Positions 17,040-26,773 are shown, numbered from the stretch's first letter. The stretch is 64,000 bases of DNA from Candidatus Promineofilum glycogenicum (GCA_016707605.1 JADJHJ010000014.1:1-64000), one strand, 5' to 3'. Notes: generated by a model not told the origin, from the letters alone. Translations and numbers: made by a program.

Positions 17040-17840
17040 TTACTTTCCTTTAGCAATAGCCCGCTTGGCAATGCGATCCACCGCGCCGGGGGCGATGAGC
17101 TTGAGCCACTGGCCGAAGCGCGAGCGGTTGGACATGACCACCTGCCGCTTGCGGGCGGCGGCCCCGGCCAGCGTCAGCCGGGCGCACTCCTCGCTGGTCA
17201 TGATCTTGTCCACTTGCAGCGGGTTGTGGCCCAACGGCTGGCCGTCGGCCCCCAGCGAGCGGGTGTGCATACCCGAAGCGACGAAATCGGGGAAGGAGAT
17301 GGTGACGCTGATGCCGTCGTCCTCGACTTCGATGCGCAGCGACTCGAAGAAGCCGACCATAGCGTGCTTGCTGGCCGAGTAGCCGGTGCGGGTGGGGATG
17401 CCGGTGCGGGCGGCGACGCTGGCGATGGCCACGATGCGGCCGCGGCTGCGCTTCAGGTGCGGCAGGGCGTAGTAGGTGCAGTAGAGGCTGCCGAAGTAGT
17501 TAACGCGCATCAGGTACTCCAGCGTCGAGAGGTCGGCCACGTCCTCCAGCTTCATCCACATGCTGAGGCCGGCGTTATTGATCAGCGTGTCGAGGCGGCC
17601 ATACTCGGCCACCGTCCGCTCCACCAGTTCGCGGCACTCCTCTTCATCGGTCACGTCGGTCGGCGCGACCAACGCCCGGCCGCCGCGCGCCCGACAGGCC
17701 GCGGCCACCTCCTCCAGCCGGGCCACGTTGCGCGCCGCCAACACCAGGCACGCCCCTTGCCGGGCCAACTCATAAGCCATCGCCTCGCCAATGCCGGTCG
17801 AAGCGCCGGTCAGGATCACTACGTTGTCTTTGAAATCCAT
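17040..17840 (-). CDS. Short-chain dehydrogenase/reductase
   Basis: 266 residues, classical SDR. NAD(P)-binding TGASTGIG is at residues 11-18, NNAG in the middle, catalytic Ser in IASVAAR and YSASK as the Tyr-Lys pair. R38 after the second strand (AARNVARLEE) suggests NADP preference. The C-terminal extension (RKRQVVMSNRSRFGQWLKLIAPGAVDRIAKRAIAKGK, here described, residues about 229-266) is basic and amphipathic, as in membrane-peripheral SDRs acting on lipids or sterols. Substrate unknown. It stands alone on the minus strand. Confidence 0.93.
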   Translation of the reverse strand: MDFKDNVVILTGASTGIGEAMAYELARQGACLVLAARNVARLEEVAAACRARGGRALVAPTDVTDEEECRELVERTVAEYGRLDTLINNAGLSMWMKLEDVADLSTLEYLMRVNYFGSLYCTYYALPHLKRSRGRIVAIASVAARTGIPTRTGYSASKHAMVGFFESLRIEVEDDGISVTISFPDFVASGMHTRSLGADGQPLGHNPLQVDKIMTSEECARLTLAGAAARKRQVVMSNRSRFGQWLKLIAPGAVDRIAKRAIAKGK

Positions 17841-17887
17841 AATGCCTCTTGCGTTTGACCATCGGCCAAGCGGTGGTTAGTATAGCC

Positions 17888-17923
17888 TAGAAACCGAGTT
17901 TCTCAGAAGAAACTCGGTTTCTA
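17888..17923. repeat. REP-C palindrome, copy 1, abutting a start codon
   Basis: Arms 17888-17903 (TAGAAACCGAGTTTCT) and 17908-17923 are perfect complements with a 4-base loop. The core is identical to the copy at 21730-21764 beside the RAYT gene. It ends 6 bases before the ATG of the glycosyltransferase. Confidence 0.95.
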
Positions 17924-17929
17924 AAAACT

Positions 17930-19225
17930 ATGGCACACCTCACCCTCGTCACCGCCGGTTCGCGCGGCGACATTCAGCCCTACATCGCCCTTGGCCTCGG
18001 CCTGCAAGCCCGCGGCCACACGGCCCGGTTGGCAACACATGCGCTCTTCGCCGACTGGATTCGCGGCTACGGCCTGGAGTTCGCGCCCGTCGAGGGGGAT
18101 CCAATGGCCGCCTTCCAGCAGGGGCATGGGCGCGACTGGGTGGAGACGGGGCGCGACGGCGGCGACTTCCTGCGCGGCTTTCACCGCTTCATCGACCCCC
18201 TGCTGCACCAGGCCACGGCCGACACGCTGGCCGCCTGCGCCGGCAGCGACATGGTGCTCTTCTCCGGCGTGGCCTTCTACGTCGCCTATAGCGCCGCCGA
18301 GAAGCTGGGGCTGCCCTTCGTGCAGGCCTACCTCCAGCCCATCAACCCCACGCGCGAGTTTCCCAGCGTTGTCTACCCCACCCGGCGCAAGGGCGGCGCG
18401 ATCTACAACTACGCCACCCACGCCATCGGCGGCTACCGCATCTGGCTGCGGCTGCGGCCGGTGCTCAACGCCATCCGCCGCGAGATGCTGAGCTTGAAGC
18501 CCATGCCCCTGCTCGGCCCCTTCCCCGATATGTTCCTGCGTAAGCTGCCCGTCGTCCACGGCTACAGCCCGACCCTGCTGCCCAAGCCGCGCGACTGGAG
18601 CGAGGCGCTGTTTGTGCCCGGCTTCTGGTTCCTGGACGACGACACTTACAGGCCACCGGCCGAGCTGGTCGACTTCCTGGCCGCCGGGTCACGGCCGATC
18701 TACATCGGCTTCGGCAGCATGACCGGCAACGACCCGGAGCGGCTGACGCGCATCGCGCTGGAGGCTATCGCCCGCAGCGGGCAGCGGGCGGTGCTGCTGT
18801 CGGGCTGGGCCGGGCTGGCCGCGGGCGATCTGCCGCCGAACGTACTGAAGCTCGACAGCGCGCCCCACGGCTGGCTCTTCCCGCGCATGGCGGCCATCGT
18901 CCACCACGGCGGCGTGGGCACGACGCACGAGGCGCTGCGCGCCGGCCGGCCGCAAGTGGTCGTGCCCTTCTTCGGCGACCAGCCGTTCTGGGCCGACCGG
19001 GTGCATGGGCTGGGCGTCTCGCCGCCGCCGGTGTTGCAGGAGGAATTGACGGCCGAGCATCTGGCCGAGGCGATCTGCACTGCTATTGCCGATCAGGCTA
19101 TGCGAAGACGAGCGGTGGAAGTTGGCGAGCGAGTCGGCGCGGAGCAAGGCGTGGCCGGGGCGGTGGAGATTGTTGAGCGGTATTTGGGGCAGGGGGCGGG
19201 GTTTTTTGAGGGGTGGAGGCGGTAG
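17930..19225 (+). CDS. Glycosyltransferase family 1 (UGT/macrolide-GT-like)
   Basis: 431 residues with GT-B fold. N-terminal TLVTAGSRGDIQPYIALG, typical of sterol/UGT-like transferases; central IYIGFGSM; and a nucleotide-sugar site HHGGVGTTHEALRAGRPQVVVPFFGDQPFWA. It transfers a sugar, probably from UDP- or TDP-sugar, to a lipid or small hydrophobic acceptor. The closest described relatives are sterol 3-beta-glucosyltransferases and MGT enzymes; the acceptor is not determined. The ATG follows a REP-C hairpin by only 6 bases, so no normal Shine-Dalgarno is possible. Confidence 0.9.
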   Translation: MAHLTLVTAGSRGDIQPYIALGLGLQARGHTARLATHALFADWIRGYGLEFAPVEGDPMAAFQQGHGRDWVETGRDGGDFLRGFHRFIDPLLHQATADTLAACAGSDMVLFSGVAFYVAYSAAEKLGLPFVQAYLQPINPTREFPSVVYPTRRKGGAIYNYATHAIGGYRIWLRLRPVLNAIRREMLSLKPMPLLGPFPDMFLRKLPVVHGYSPTLLPKPRDWSEALFVPGFWFLDDDTYRPPAELVDFLAAGSRPIYIGFGSMTGNDPERLTRIALEAIARSGQRAVLLSGWAGLAAGDLPPNVLKLDSAPHGWLFPRMAAIVHHGGVGTTHEALRAGRPQVVVPFFGDQPFWADRVHGLGVSPPPVLQEELTAEHLAEAICTAIADQAMRRRAVEVGERVGAEQGVAGAVEIVERYLGQGAGFFEGWRR

Positions 19226-19263
19226 GCGCAGCCTGTCAACCGCTTCCCACCTTGTCCACCTGG

Positions 19264-19820
19264 GCTGAAACGGCGGGACGACCAACAACGGCCCTAAACG
19301 ACCCTTAAGAAACGGCGTCGCGCGCGCTGAAAGCCGGCCTCGGCCGGGCCGTTGCGGCGGGGGGGCTGGCGGGGGGCGGGGTCGGCGGCGCCCGGCCGGG
19401 CGGGCGTCCCGGCGGGGCGCGGGCGGGCGTCTCGGCGGCGCCGCGGGGGGCGCGGGGCTTCTCACAACGGCCCGAGGGCCTAAAACGTCGCGCGCGGCGC
19501 GGCCGGGCGCGCCCCGGGCGGGCGTCATCCGGCAAGATTCGCCGCCAGCGCCCGCCCGCCCCGGGCTAAAGCCGCGGGGCTTCTCAACAACGGCCCCTGA
19601 ACGGGCCTTAAAAAACGGCGTCGCGCGCGCTGAAAGCCGGCCTCGGCCGGCGCCGTTGAATAGCCCGGCGCCTTTAGGCCCGGGCGGGCGTCATCCGGCA
19701 AGATTCGCCGCTAGCCCCCGCCCGCCCCGGGCGGGCGTCATCCGGCAAGATTCGCCGCCAGCCCCCGCCTGCCCCGGGCGGGCGTCATCCGGCAAGATTC
19801 GCCGCCAGCCCCGCCCGGGC
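19264..19820. repeat. Very GC-rich non-coding repeat array, left part
   Basis: No gene is seen between 19226 and 19820. The DNA is made of degenerate tandem modules: GGGGCTTCTCAACAACGGC, CCTGAACGGGCCTTA, AACGGCGTCGCGCGCGCTG, GGCCTCGGCCGGCGCCGTTG, and CGTCATCCGGCAAGATTCGC, the last at least four times here. Modules are palindromic or contain short hairpins. The best-preserved unit, about 145 bases from 19571, recurs at 21040-21186 after the insertion element. It lacks the sequence features of rRNA or tRNA. Confidence 0.85.
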
Positions 19821-21039
19821 TATGAAGTTTAACAATTTAATACGGTAACAAGCCAACATAGCGCAGCAACGCCGACGAACCGTTGAGAAAGCGGTCGAGG
19901 AATGTGGCTACCAGGGGATTTGAGCCTGGGCCAATCATCGGCACAGCGATGGAGACGGATGACCTCTTGCTTGAGCCAACGCCAGAGCTTCTCGATGGGG
20001 TTCAGCCAGGAAGCGTAAGTCGGCAGACAAAGCAATTGAATCGGCAGCGTGTCCCGAATGGCTTTTGTCGCGGTTCGGTGGCCAATTGCTGGGCAGACGC
20101 GGTGGCCAGGAAGTTGCTGAGGCTGGAGACGACAGAGCACGTCAGGGGTGAAAATGCACCGGCCAGTTGTCCAGGACAATGGCATTCGTCTCTGCCTGCG
20201 GATAGGCGGCCTGGACTTGGGCGAAGAAATCGACAAGCAGGCGGTGGTGATGTGGCTGCGCTGGAGGTAAATGACGCCGGTGATGGCATCCAGAGTGGCC
20301 ACAAGGCGAAAGCAGGTATTGGACGCAGCTGCGCGCGCCAACGGCTGGGGTGACCCACGGCTTCATACGCCCAGGACAGTTCCGGCTGGCGGTAGTAAGA
20401 GAGCTCCAGGTAGAGCAAGGGAAACGCCCGGCTGCCGCTCGGCCCGTGCCCGATGCTCGTCGATCCAGGCCCGCTTGGCCTGATGTGCGGGTCGGGGCTG
20501 GAAGGTAATCGCGCGCTCGTTTGTAACCATGCCCAACCGGGCCAGCAAACGCCATACGCTCCCCGGCGCATCCCCCGCAACCAGTCGAACTGGTCGGCAA
20601 TCATGGGGAGTGTCCAACGATGACCAGCATGGCCGAACAGGTGCGGGTCGCGGCGAATGTGCACCACGGCCTGGTGGGCCTCTTCATCGCTCCCGTGCTG
20701 GGGAAAAGCGCCCTTGCGGCCTCGCCCTGGCTTCACCAGCCAGCCGTCAATCCCGCCGGCCAGATAGCGATTCAGCCAGCGGTAGCCGTATCCGGGTCGC
20801 GCGTCTTCAGCACGCCCTGTTTGGCCACCGCATGGGGCGATTGCCCGGCGGCGACCTTCAACAAAGCCGCCGCCTTCTCGCGCACATGGGGTTTGGGATG
20901 TCGGTCGCGCGCTCGCTCCAGCTCGGCTCGCTGTTCGTCGCTTAGTTCGAGTGTCCGTCGGGCGGCCATGTCGTCACCTCCGGCTACTATCTTATCCCAC
21001 TACCTGGTATGTTGCCGTATTATTTTGTTAAACTTCATA
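19821..21039 (-). mobile_element. IS630/Tc1-type insertion element with TA target duplication
   Basis: Terminal inverted repeats: left 19821-19849 begins TATGAAGTTTAACAA and the right end, read inward from 21039, begins identically, with about 26 of 29 positions matching. TA flanks both ends, the IS630 target. The uninterrupted site GGGCTAAAGCCGCGGGGC survives at 19564-19581 in the same repeat array and reconstructs the insertion point exactly. The element is about 1.2 kb with a single, broken transposase gene. Confidence 0.93.
19829..20969 (-). pseudogene. IS630-family transposase, multiply frameshifted
   Basis: The N-terminal part starts at 20969 (MAARRTLELSDEQRAELERA) with a helix-turn-helix (AAALLKVAAGQSPHAVA). 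After a shift near 20800 it continues as YRWLNRYLAGGIDGW. The DDE catalytic core is spread over several frames: LLYLELSYYRQPELSWAY (the first Asp seems lost), then IVLDNWPVHFHP with the second Asp, and LPTYASWLNPIEKLWRWLKQ with the Glu. At least four indels. The element is probably inactive on its own unless the indels are sequencing errors. Confidence 0.85.
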
Positions 21040-21186
21040 AGCCACGGGGCTTCTCAACAATGGCCCCTGAACGGGCCTTAAAAAACGGCGTCGCGCGCGC
21101 TGAAAGCCGGCCTCGGCCGGCGCCGTTGAATAGCCCGGCGCCTTTAGGCCCGGGCGGGCGTCATCCGGCAAGATTCGCCGCCAGCC
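21040..21186. repeat. GC-rich repeat, right part beyond the IS
   Basis: Near-identical to 19571-19725: GGGGCTTCTCAACAATGGC through to CATCCGGCAAGATTCGC. It was contiguous with the left array before the IS630 element inserted. Confidence 0.9.
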
Positions 21187-21197
21187 CCGCCCCCAAT

Positions 21198-21698
21198 CTA
21201 TTCCAGTTCCATCATCTCCCGCCACCACACCGCGTCCCGGCCATCGGCCGTATAGACAGCTAAAGGCTCTCGCACTCTCCCGAACCCAGCCGGTTGATCA
21301 TCCGTTCGCTCAAGCACCGCAATGAGCGTTCGGCCAGCGTGGTGTTCCTTCTGTCGCTCCACATAGTCGATCACGTTCGGCAGCCGTTTGCCGTCAAACG
21401 TGAACGCGCCATATTCCTCTTGCCAGTAGAGCAACGGATGCGACTCAAGCTTGTTAAACCGCGCCGAGGCAACACCTTTCACCTGTCCGATAAAATCCGA
21501 CAGGGCAAGACGCGGCGGGATACTTACGACCAGATGCACGTGGTCTTCCGTGCCGTTCAGCGCGTAGACGAAGCCGCCTAATCCGCAGGCCTTCCCGCGC
21601 AAGAAGTCATACACAACTGACTCTCGATCGCCGGCCAGTAGCGGTTGACGCCCCTTCGTTGTCCATACCAGATGGTAATAAAGTTGGCAGTAAGGCAT
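21198..21698 (-). CDS. REP-associated tyrosine transposase (RAYT, Y1/HUH superfamily)
   Basis: 166 residues from the ATG at 21698 (MPYCQLYYHLVWTTKGRQ). HUH motif is HVH at 53-55 within EDHVHLVVSIPP. Catalytic Tyr is Y112 in IDYVERQKEHH, followed by helix residues typical of Y1 single-strand nucleases. A long C-terminal tail, a single gene and no IS200 ends suggest a domesticated RAYT rather than an active IS200. An in-frame upstream Met would read through the neighbouring palindrome and is rejected as start. The REP-C palindrome with a GTAG foot sits 32 bases upstream. RAYTs cut and join single-stranded REP hairpins. Confidence 0.88.
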   Translation of the reverse strand: MPYCQLYYHLVWTTKGRQPLLAGDRESVVYDFLRGKACGLGGFVYALNGTEDHVHLVVSIPPRLALSDFIGQVKGVASARFNKLESHPLLYWQEEYGAFTFDGKRLPNVIDYVERQKEHHAGRTLIAVLERTDDQPAGFGRVREPLAVYTADGRDAVWWREMMELE

Positions 21699-21729
21699 GG
21701 TGTCCTCGATGACGTGTTTGGCGCACCTG

Positions 21730-21764
21730 GAAACCGAGTTTCTCAGAAGAAACTCGGTTTCTAC
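21730..21764 (-). repeat. REP-C palindrome, copy 2, next to the RAYT gene
   Basis: Core identical to 17890-17922. On the minus strand it begins GTAGAAACCGAGTTTC and closes with GAAACTCGGTTTC. The GTAG tetranucleotide at the hairpin foot is the recognition mark described for REP/RAYT pairs. Confidence 0.93.
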
Positions 21765-21769
21765 GACAA

Positions 21770-23413
21770 TCAAACAATATACGGCGAACTAGCCCCCGTC
21801 TTCCCCATCCCCCCCGGATCGAGCATCACGTTGATGCACGCCGGCTTGCCCGACGCGAACGCCCGCTCCAGCGCCGGGGCGATGTCATCCGGCATGGTCA
21901 CCAGTTCGCCATAGCCGCCCAGCGCCTCGACGACCTTGTCGTAGCGCGTCGCGGCCAGCGAGGTGGCGATGGCCCGCTCCGCGCCGACCATCTGCACCTG
22001 TGGCCCGCGAATCTGCCCCCAGCCGGCGTCGTTGCCGACGATGGCCACGATGGGCAGGCCGAAGCGCACCGCCGTGTCGAACTCGAAGCCGTTCAGCCCG
22101 AATGAGCCGTCGCCGCTCAGGATGAGCACCCGCCGCTGCGGGTAGAGGTGTTGGGCAGCGATGGCGAAGGGCGCGCCCACGCCCAGGCAGCCCAGCGGAC
22201 CGGGATCGAGCCACTGCCCCGGCCGCGTCACGGTCAGCACCTTGGCGCAGGCGCTGACGATGTCGCCGCCGTCGCCGATGACGATGGTGTTCTCGTCCAC
22301 CAGCCGCTGCACCTCGGCCGCGAAGCGGAAGTGGTTGACCGGCACGTCGTCCAGCCGCTCCCACGCCGCCTGCTTGTCGTTGCGCGCCCGCTCCCACTCG
22401 GCCACCTGGGCCAGCCACGGCTCGAAGCGAATGCCCTGTAGCCCCTCGGCCAGCGCCTCCAGCACCAGCCGCGAATCGGCCACCACGGCCACGTCCGCCT
22501 GCCGGTTGTGGTTCAACTCGGCGGCGTCGTTCTCGATCTGGATGAGCTTGCTGTCCGGGTTCCAGTCCTCGCGGCCGTACTTTAGCCGGAAGTCGAGCGG
22601 TGTGCCGATGAGCAGCACCACGTCGGCCGCCCGCAGCGCCTTGCCCCGCGCCGCCTTGAAGCAGTGGGGATGGGCCATCGACAGCGCGCCGCGGCCTGCG
22701 CCGTTGGTGAAGACGGGCATGGCCGTCGCCTCGGTCAGTTCGCGCAGCGCGTCCCCGGCGTCGTCCCAGTAGACCTGCGTCCCGGCGATGATCAGCGGCC
22801 GTTCGGCGGCGCGCAGCAGGTCGAACATCGCCTGCACGGCGCTGACCGGCGGCGGCACGGGATCGACAACGACCCGCGCCGGCATCTGCTCCGGCGCGTC
22901 AATGGCGTTGAACAGCACGTCGAACGGCAATTCAACGAAGACCGGGCCGGGGCGGCCGCTGAGGGCGTGGCGGTAGGCCTCGGCCATCTGCTCCGGGATG
23001 TCCTCGGTGCGCTCGATAGTGAAGCTGGCCTTGGTGAAGGTGCGGAACATCTCCACCTGCGGCATCTCCTGCAGCGCGCCCATGCCTTTCGTCTTCAGCG
23101 GCGCGGCCCCGCCCAGCAGGAGCAGCGGGCTGCGCGCCTGGTAGGCGTTGGCCACGCCGGTGACGGCATCGGTGACGCCCGGCCCGGCCGTGACCAGGGC
23201 CACGCCCACGTTGCGCGTCAGCCGGGCGTGGGCGTCGGCGGCGTGGGCCGCGGCCTGCTCGTGGCGAAAGTCGATGACGGCGATGTTGTGGTTGAGGCAG
23301 CCGTCATAGATGGGCGCAACGTGGCCGCCGCAGAGGGTATAGATGGTGCTGACGCCCTGGGCCGCCAGCGACCGGGCGACGAGTTCTCCGCCGTGGGCAA
23401 ATAGACTGGGCAT
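21770..23413 (-). CDS. Thiamine-diphosphate enzyme, acetolactate-synthase/2-hydroxyacyl-CoA-lyase-like
   Basis: 547 residues from the ATG at 23413. Three-domain POX-type fold: catalytic Glu52 in RHEQAAAHAAD, central FAD/ADP-like domain, and ThDP motif GDGSFGLNGFEFDTAVRFG ending GND. Resembles a stand-alone acetolactate-synthase-like group that also includes 2-hydroxyacyl-CoA lyases and oxalyl-CoA decarboxylases. There is no regulatory subunit gene (ilvN) or ilv/leu neighbour, so branched-chain amino acid synthesis is unlikely to be its main task. Substrate not assignable from sequence alone. Confidence 0.88.
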   Translation of the reverse strand: MPSLFAHGGELVARSLAAQGVSTIYTLCGGHVAPIYDGCLNHNIAVIDFRHEQAAAHAADAHARLTRNVGVALVTAGPGVTDAVTGVANAYQARSPLLLLGGAAPLKTKGMGALQEMPQVEMFRTFTKASFTIERTEDIPEQMAEAYRHALSGRPGPVFVELPFDVLFNAIDAPEQMPARVVVDPVPPPVSAVQAMFDLLRAAERPLIIAGTQVYWDDAGDALRELTEATAMPVFTNGAGRGALSMAHPHCFKAARGKALRAADVVLLIGTPLDFRLKYGREDWNPDSKLIQIENDAAELNHNRQADVAVVADSRLVLEALAEGLQGIRFEPWLAQVAEWERARNDKQAAWERLDDVPVNHFRFAAEVQRLVDENTIVIGDGGDIVSACAKVLTVTRPGQWLDPGPLGCLGVGAPFAIAAQHLYPQRRVLILSGDGSFGLNGFEFDTAVRFGLPIVAIVGNDAGWGQIRGPQVQMVGAERAIATSLAATRYDKVVEALGGYGELVTMPDDIAPALERAFASGKPACINVMLDPGGMGKTGASSPYIV

Positions 23414-23499
23414 GGTGGGCACTCCATTTGTATTTTCGCGTGGTTGGTTGGGGTCAAGGTTAGCCCATTGGGGAGCGAGGCGCAACGTCGTCTGCCGTG

Positions 23500-23583
23500 C
23501 GTCGCACCTTCCGCGGTGCGTCGCACGTTCTTTCGGCCGCGCTCGGAAGAAGGTGCAACGCACTTCAGAAAGTGCGATGCACC
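23500..23583. repeat. REP-F palindromes
   Basis: Hairpin 23552-23583 (GTGCAACGCACTTCAGAAAG then GTGCGATGCAC) plus a partial copy GGTGCGTCGCACGTTC near 23515. The same family occurs at 55336-55427. Confidence 0.8.
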
Positions 23584-23605
23584 GGGAGAGGGCGATGCAC
23601 CGAGA

Positions 23606-23647
23606 TGCAAAAACCTCCCGCGGGTAGGCCCGCGAGAGGTTTTTGCA
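23606..23647 (-). terminator. Strong bidirectional terminator after nrfHA
   Basis: Arms 23606-23624 and 23629-23647 form a 19-bp stem with one mismatch and a 4-base loop. A5 on the left and T5 on the right give U-tracts for both strands. It lies 27 bases beyond the nrfA stop. Confidence 0.92.
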
Positions 23648-23673
23648 TGAGTACCGCGCTCGCGATCCGAGCG

Positions 23674-25011
<1,338 letters not shown>

Positions 25012-25037
25012 GGCTCTTCTCTCTTAACGGGGCTTGC

Positions 25038-25544
25038 TCAGCGGCCGTGGCCGACGCCGGCATGGCAGTGCAGGCAGTCGGTCGGGTCTTCGCTGGTCAG
25101 ATGACTGATTTCGCCGGCCAGATTGCCGTGGCAATAGATGCAGTTGTCGGCGGCCACGGTGCGGTTGCGGTCAGTAATACGAATTGGTTCGGGGAAGTTG
25201 CCCAGCGTGAAGCGGGTGCTGTGGTTGACACCGTTCAGCCCCTTGACCATCCACTTGGCCGCCGGCGTGTGCGGCGTGTGGCAGTCGTTACAGACAGCCA
25301 CAGCCTTGTGCGTGCCGTGGTTCCAGCGGTCGAACACGTCCTGCATGATGTGGCAGTTCACGCAGGCGCCGGGATCGTTCGACAGATAGGACGCCCCCTC
25401 GGCATAGACGAAGGTGAATGCTCCCAGACCGACGATGCCGCCGATCAGTAGCGTAAACAATAGTAATGCTCGAAAGGGGATTCGATCCAGTATGGATCGC
25501 AGGCGACCCGCGGGCCGCCCGGGGGACGGGGTAGGGTCAGTCAA
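25038..25544 (-). CDS. nrfH: Tetrahaem quinol dehydrogenase NrfH (NapC/NirT family)
   Basis: 168 residues, one N-terminal TM helix (about 24-47) and four CXXCH motifs: CVNCH 61-65 with Met67 as the expected unusual axial ligand of haem 1, CNDCH 85-89, CIYCH 135-139, CLHCH 157-161. Passes electrons from menaquinol to NrfA. The nrfHA gene order and spacing match known respiratory ammonification operons. The start at 25544 gives a basic N-terminus before the helix, as expected. Confidence 0.97.
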   Translation of the reverse strand: MTDPTPSPGRPAGRLRSILDRIPFRALLLFTLLIGGIVGLGAFTFVYAEGASYLSNDPGACVNCHIMQDVFDRWNHGTHKAVAVCNDCHTPHTPAAKWMVKGLNGVNHSTRFTLGNFPEPIRITDRNRTVAADNCIYCHGNLAGEISHLTSEDPTDCLHCHAGVGHGR

Positions 25545-25667
25545 GGCAACCTCCTATGATAAGCTACGATGGGTGTGCGGTTACCTTTAACAGCATAGCA
25601 GACGTAACGCAGCGCGTCAAGAGTTGCGCGGGCGATCCGATGCAGTACCCTTGGGCCGGAGGTTGAG

Positions 25668-26498
25668 ATGACCGAACAACACGAACCGGGCTTCACTCTC
25701 GTGCCCTACCCTCGCTCGCGGCGGCTGGTGCTCGACGCGATGCACGCCGGCCGCCGCAAGCACATGATCCACGGGCTGGTCGAGTTCGACGTGACCAAAG
25801 CGCGGAAGATTCTGCATGAACACAAAGAGCGCACCGGCGAGTCGCTGTCGTTCACGGCCTTCATCCTGCATTGTGTCGGCCAGGCCGTAAGCCAGGATCG
25901 GATGGTTCATGCTTGTAAAGATTGGCGCGGCCGGCTGGTGCTGTTCGATGACGTGGACGTGAACACCATCATCGAGATCGAGCTGGAAGAGCGTCGCTTC
26001 CCGCTGGCCTACGTTGTGCGCGGCGTCAACCGGCGCGGCGTGCGCGACATCCACGACGAGATCCGCCACGTACAACAGAACCCCAACCGCAGCCACGGCG
26101 ACCAGACGTTTAGCCTGATGCGCTGGTACGTGCGGCTGCCGGGCTTCCTGCGCGGGCTGGCCTATCGCATCCTGCCCTTGAATCCTCACTGGCTGAAACG
26201 CATCGGCGGGACGGTCAGCGTCACCGCTGTCGGCATGTTCGGCGAGGGAGGCGGCTGGGGCATACCCATCCCGCTGTATACGCTGAATCTGACGCTGGGC
26301 GGCATTGCCACAAAGCCGGGCATCGTAGACGGCCGGATCGAGCCGCGCGAATACCTGCACGTGACGTTGAGCTTCGACCACGACATTGTGGATGGCGCGC
26401 CGGCGGCGCGGTTTGCGGATCGGTTGAAGGGGTTGATCGAGGCAGGGGACGGACTGGACGGGATGGTAGGAAATGTAGTATTCACGTCAGTAGAATAA
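25668..26498 (+). CDS. Lipoyl-less 2-oxoacid dehydrogenase E2-type acyltransferase domain protein
   Basis: 276 residues comprising only the CAT-like catalytic domain. Catalytic His and the surrounding HDIVDGAPAARFAD sit near the C-terminus, as in E2 chains. There is no lipoyl or peripheral-subunit-binding domain and no E1/E3 gene nearby. Such stand-alone proteins are widespread, and their acyl acceptor is not known. The frame begins with ATG at 25668, just after GGAGGTTGAG. Confidence 0.85.
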   Translation: MTEQHEPGFTLVPYPRSRRLVLDAMHAGRRKHMIHGLVEFDVTKARKILHEHKERTGESLSFTAFILHCVGQAVSQDRMVHACKDWRGRLVLFDDVDVNTIIEIELEERRFPLAYVVRGVNRRGVRDIHDEIRHVQQNPNRSHGDQTFSLMRWYVRLPGFLRGLAYRILPLNPHWLKRIGGTVSVTAVGMFGEGGGWGIPIPLYTLNLTLGGIATKPGIVDGRIEPREYLHVTLSFDHDIVDGAPAARFADRLKGLIEAGDGLDGMVGNVVFTSVE

Positions 26499-26509
26499 TC
26501 GGTTATACT
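26481..26509 (+). promoter_or_regulatory. Sigma-70-type promoter of the toxin-antitoxin pair
   Basis: TTCACG (26481-26486), 17 bases, TATACT (26504-26509). The -10 box ends 6 bases before the antitoxin ATG, so the transcript is probably leaderless or nearly so. The promoter lies within the end of the upstream acyltransferase gene. Confidence 0.65.
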
Positions 26510-26515
26510 AACTGT

Positions 26516-26773
26516 ATGACTACAATTAAGACTGCGATTTCTCTTGAGGAGAACCTTTTCCATCAGGCAGACCAATTAGCTGCCGAACTGGAATTATCTA
26601 GAAGCCGGCTCATAGCGCTGGCGCTCAGGCGTCTGATCGATGATTACGAGACAAAGATGCTTGTCCAGCGACTGGATGAAGCTTATGCGAACGGCCCGAC
26701 CGAGGAAGACCAACTATGGGTAGAGCGGGCAGCCGTACTGTATGCCGAAACGCTGGAAGATGAAGGATGGTAA
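26516..26773 (+). CDS. Ribbon-helix-helix antitoxin
   Basis: 85 residues. N-terminal TIKTAISLEENLFHQADQLAAEL and SRSRLIALALRRLI follow the RHH pattern used for operator binding. The C-terminal part (DQLWVERAAVLYAETLEDEGW) is acidic with aromatics, as in MazE-type toxin-wrapping tails. It overlaps the toxin gene by 7 bases. Function: binds and inhibits the MazF-like protein and represses the operon. Confidence 0.88.
   Translation: MTTIKTAISLEENLFHQADQLAAELELSRSRLIALALRRLIDDYETKMLVQRLDEAYANGPTEEDQLWVERAAVLYAETLEDEGW

Noticed and set aside
19264..19820. GC-rich structured region as rRNA or tmRNA
   Set aside because: None of the conserved rRNA or tmRNA segments is present; it is tandem modules.
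21198..21698. Active IS200/IS605 element
   Set aside because: No tnpB and no matching subterminal hairpins on both sides; the long C-terminal tail fits RAYT.
21699..21773. Upstream start of the RAYT gene
   Set aside because: It would translate the REP-C palindrome; the ATG at 21698 gives the conserved N-terminus of the family.
21770..23413. Biosynthetic acetolactate synthase ilvB
   Set aside because: No ilvN, ilvC or leu neighbours, and it resembles the stand-alone ThDP group more.
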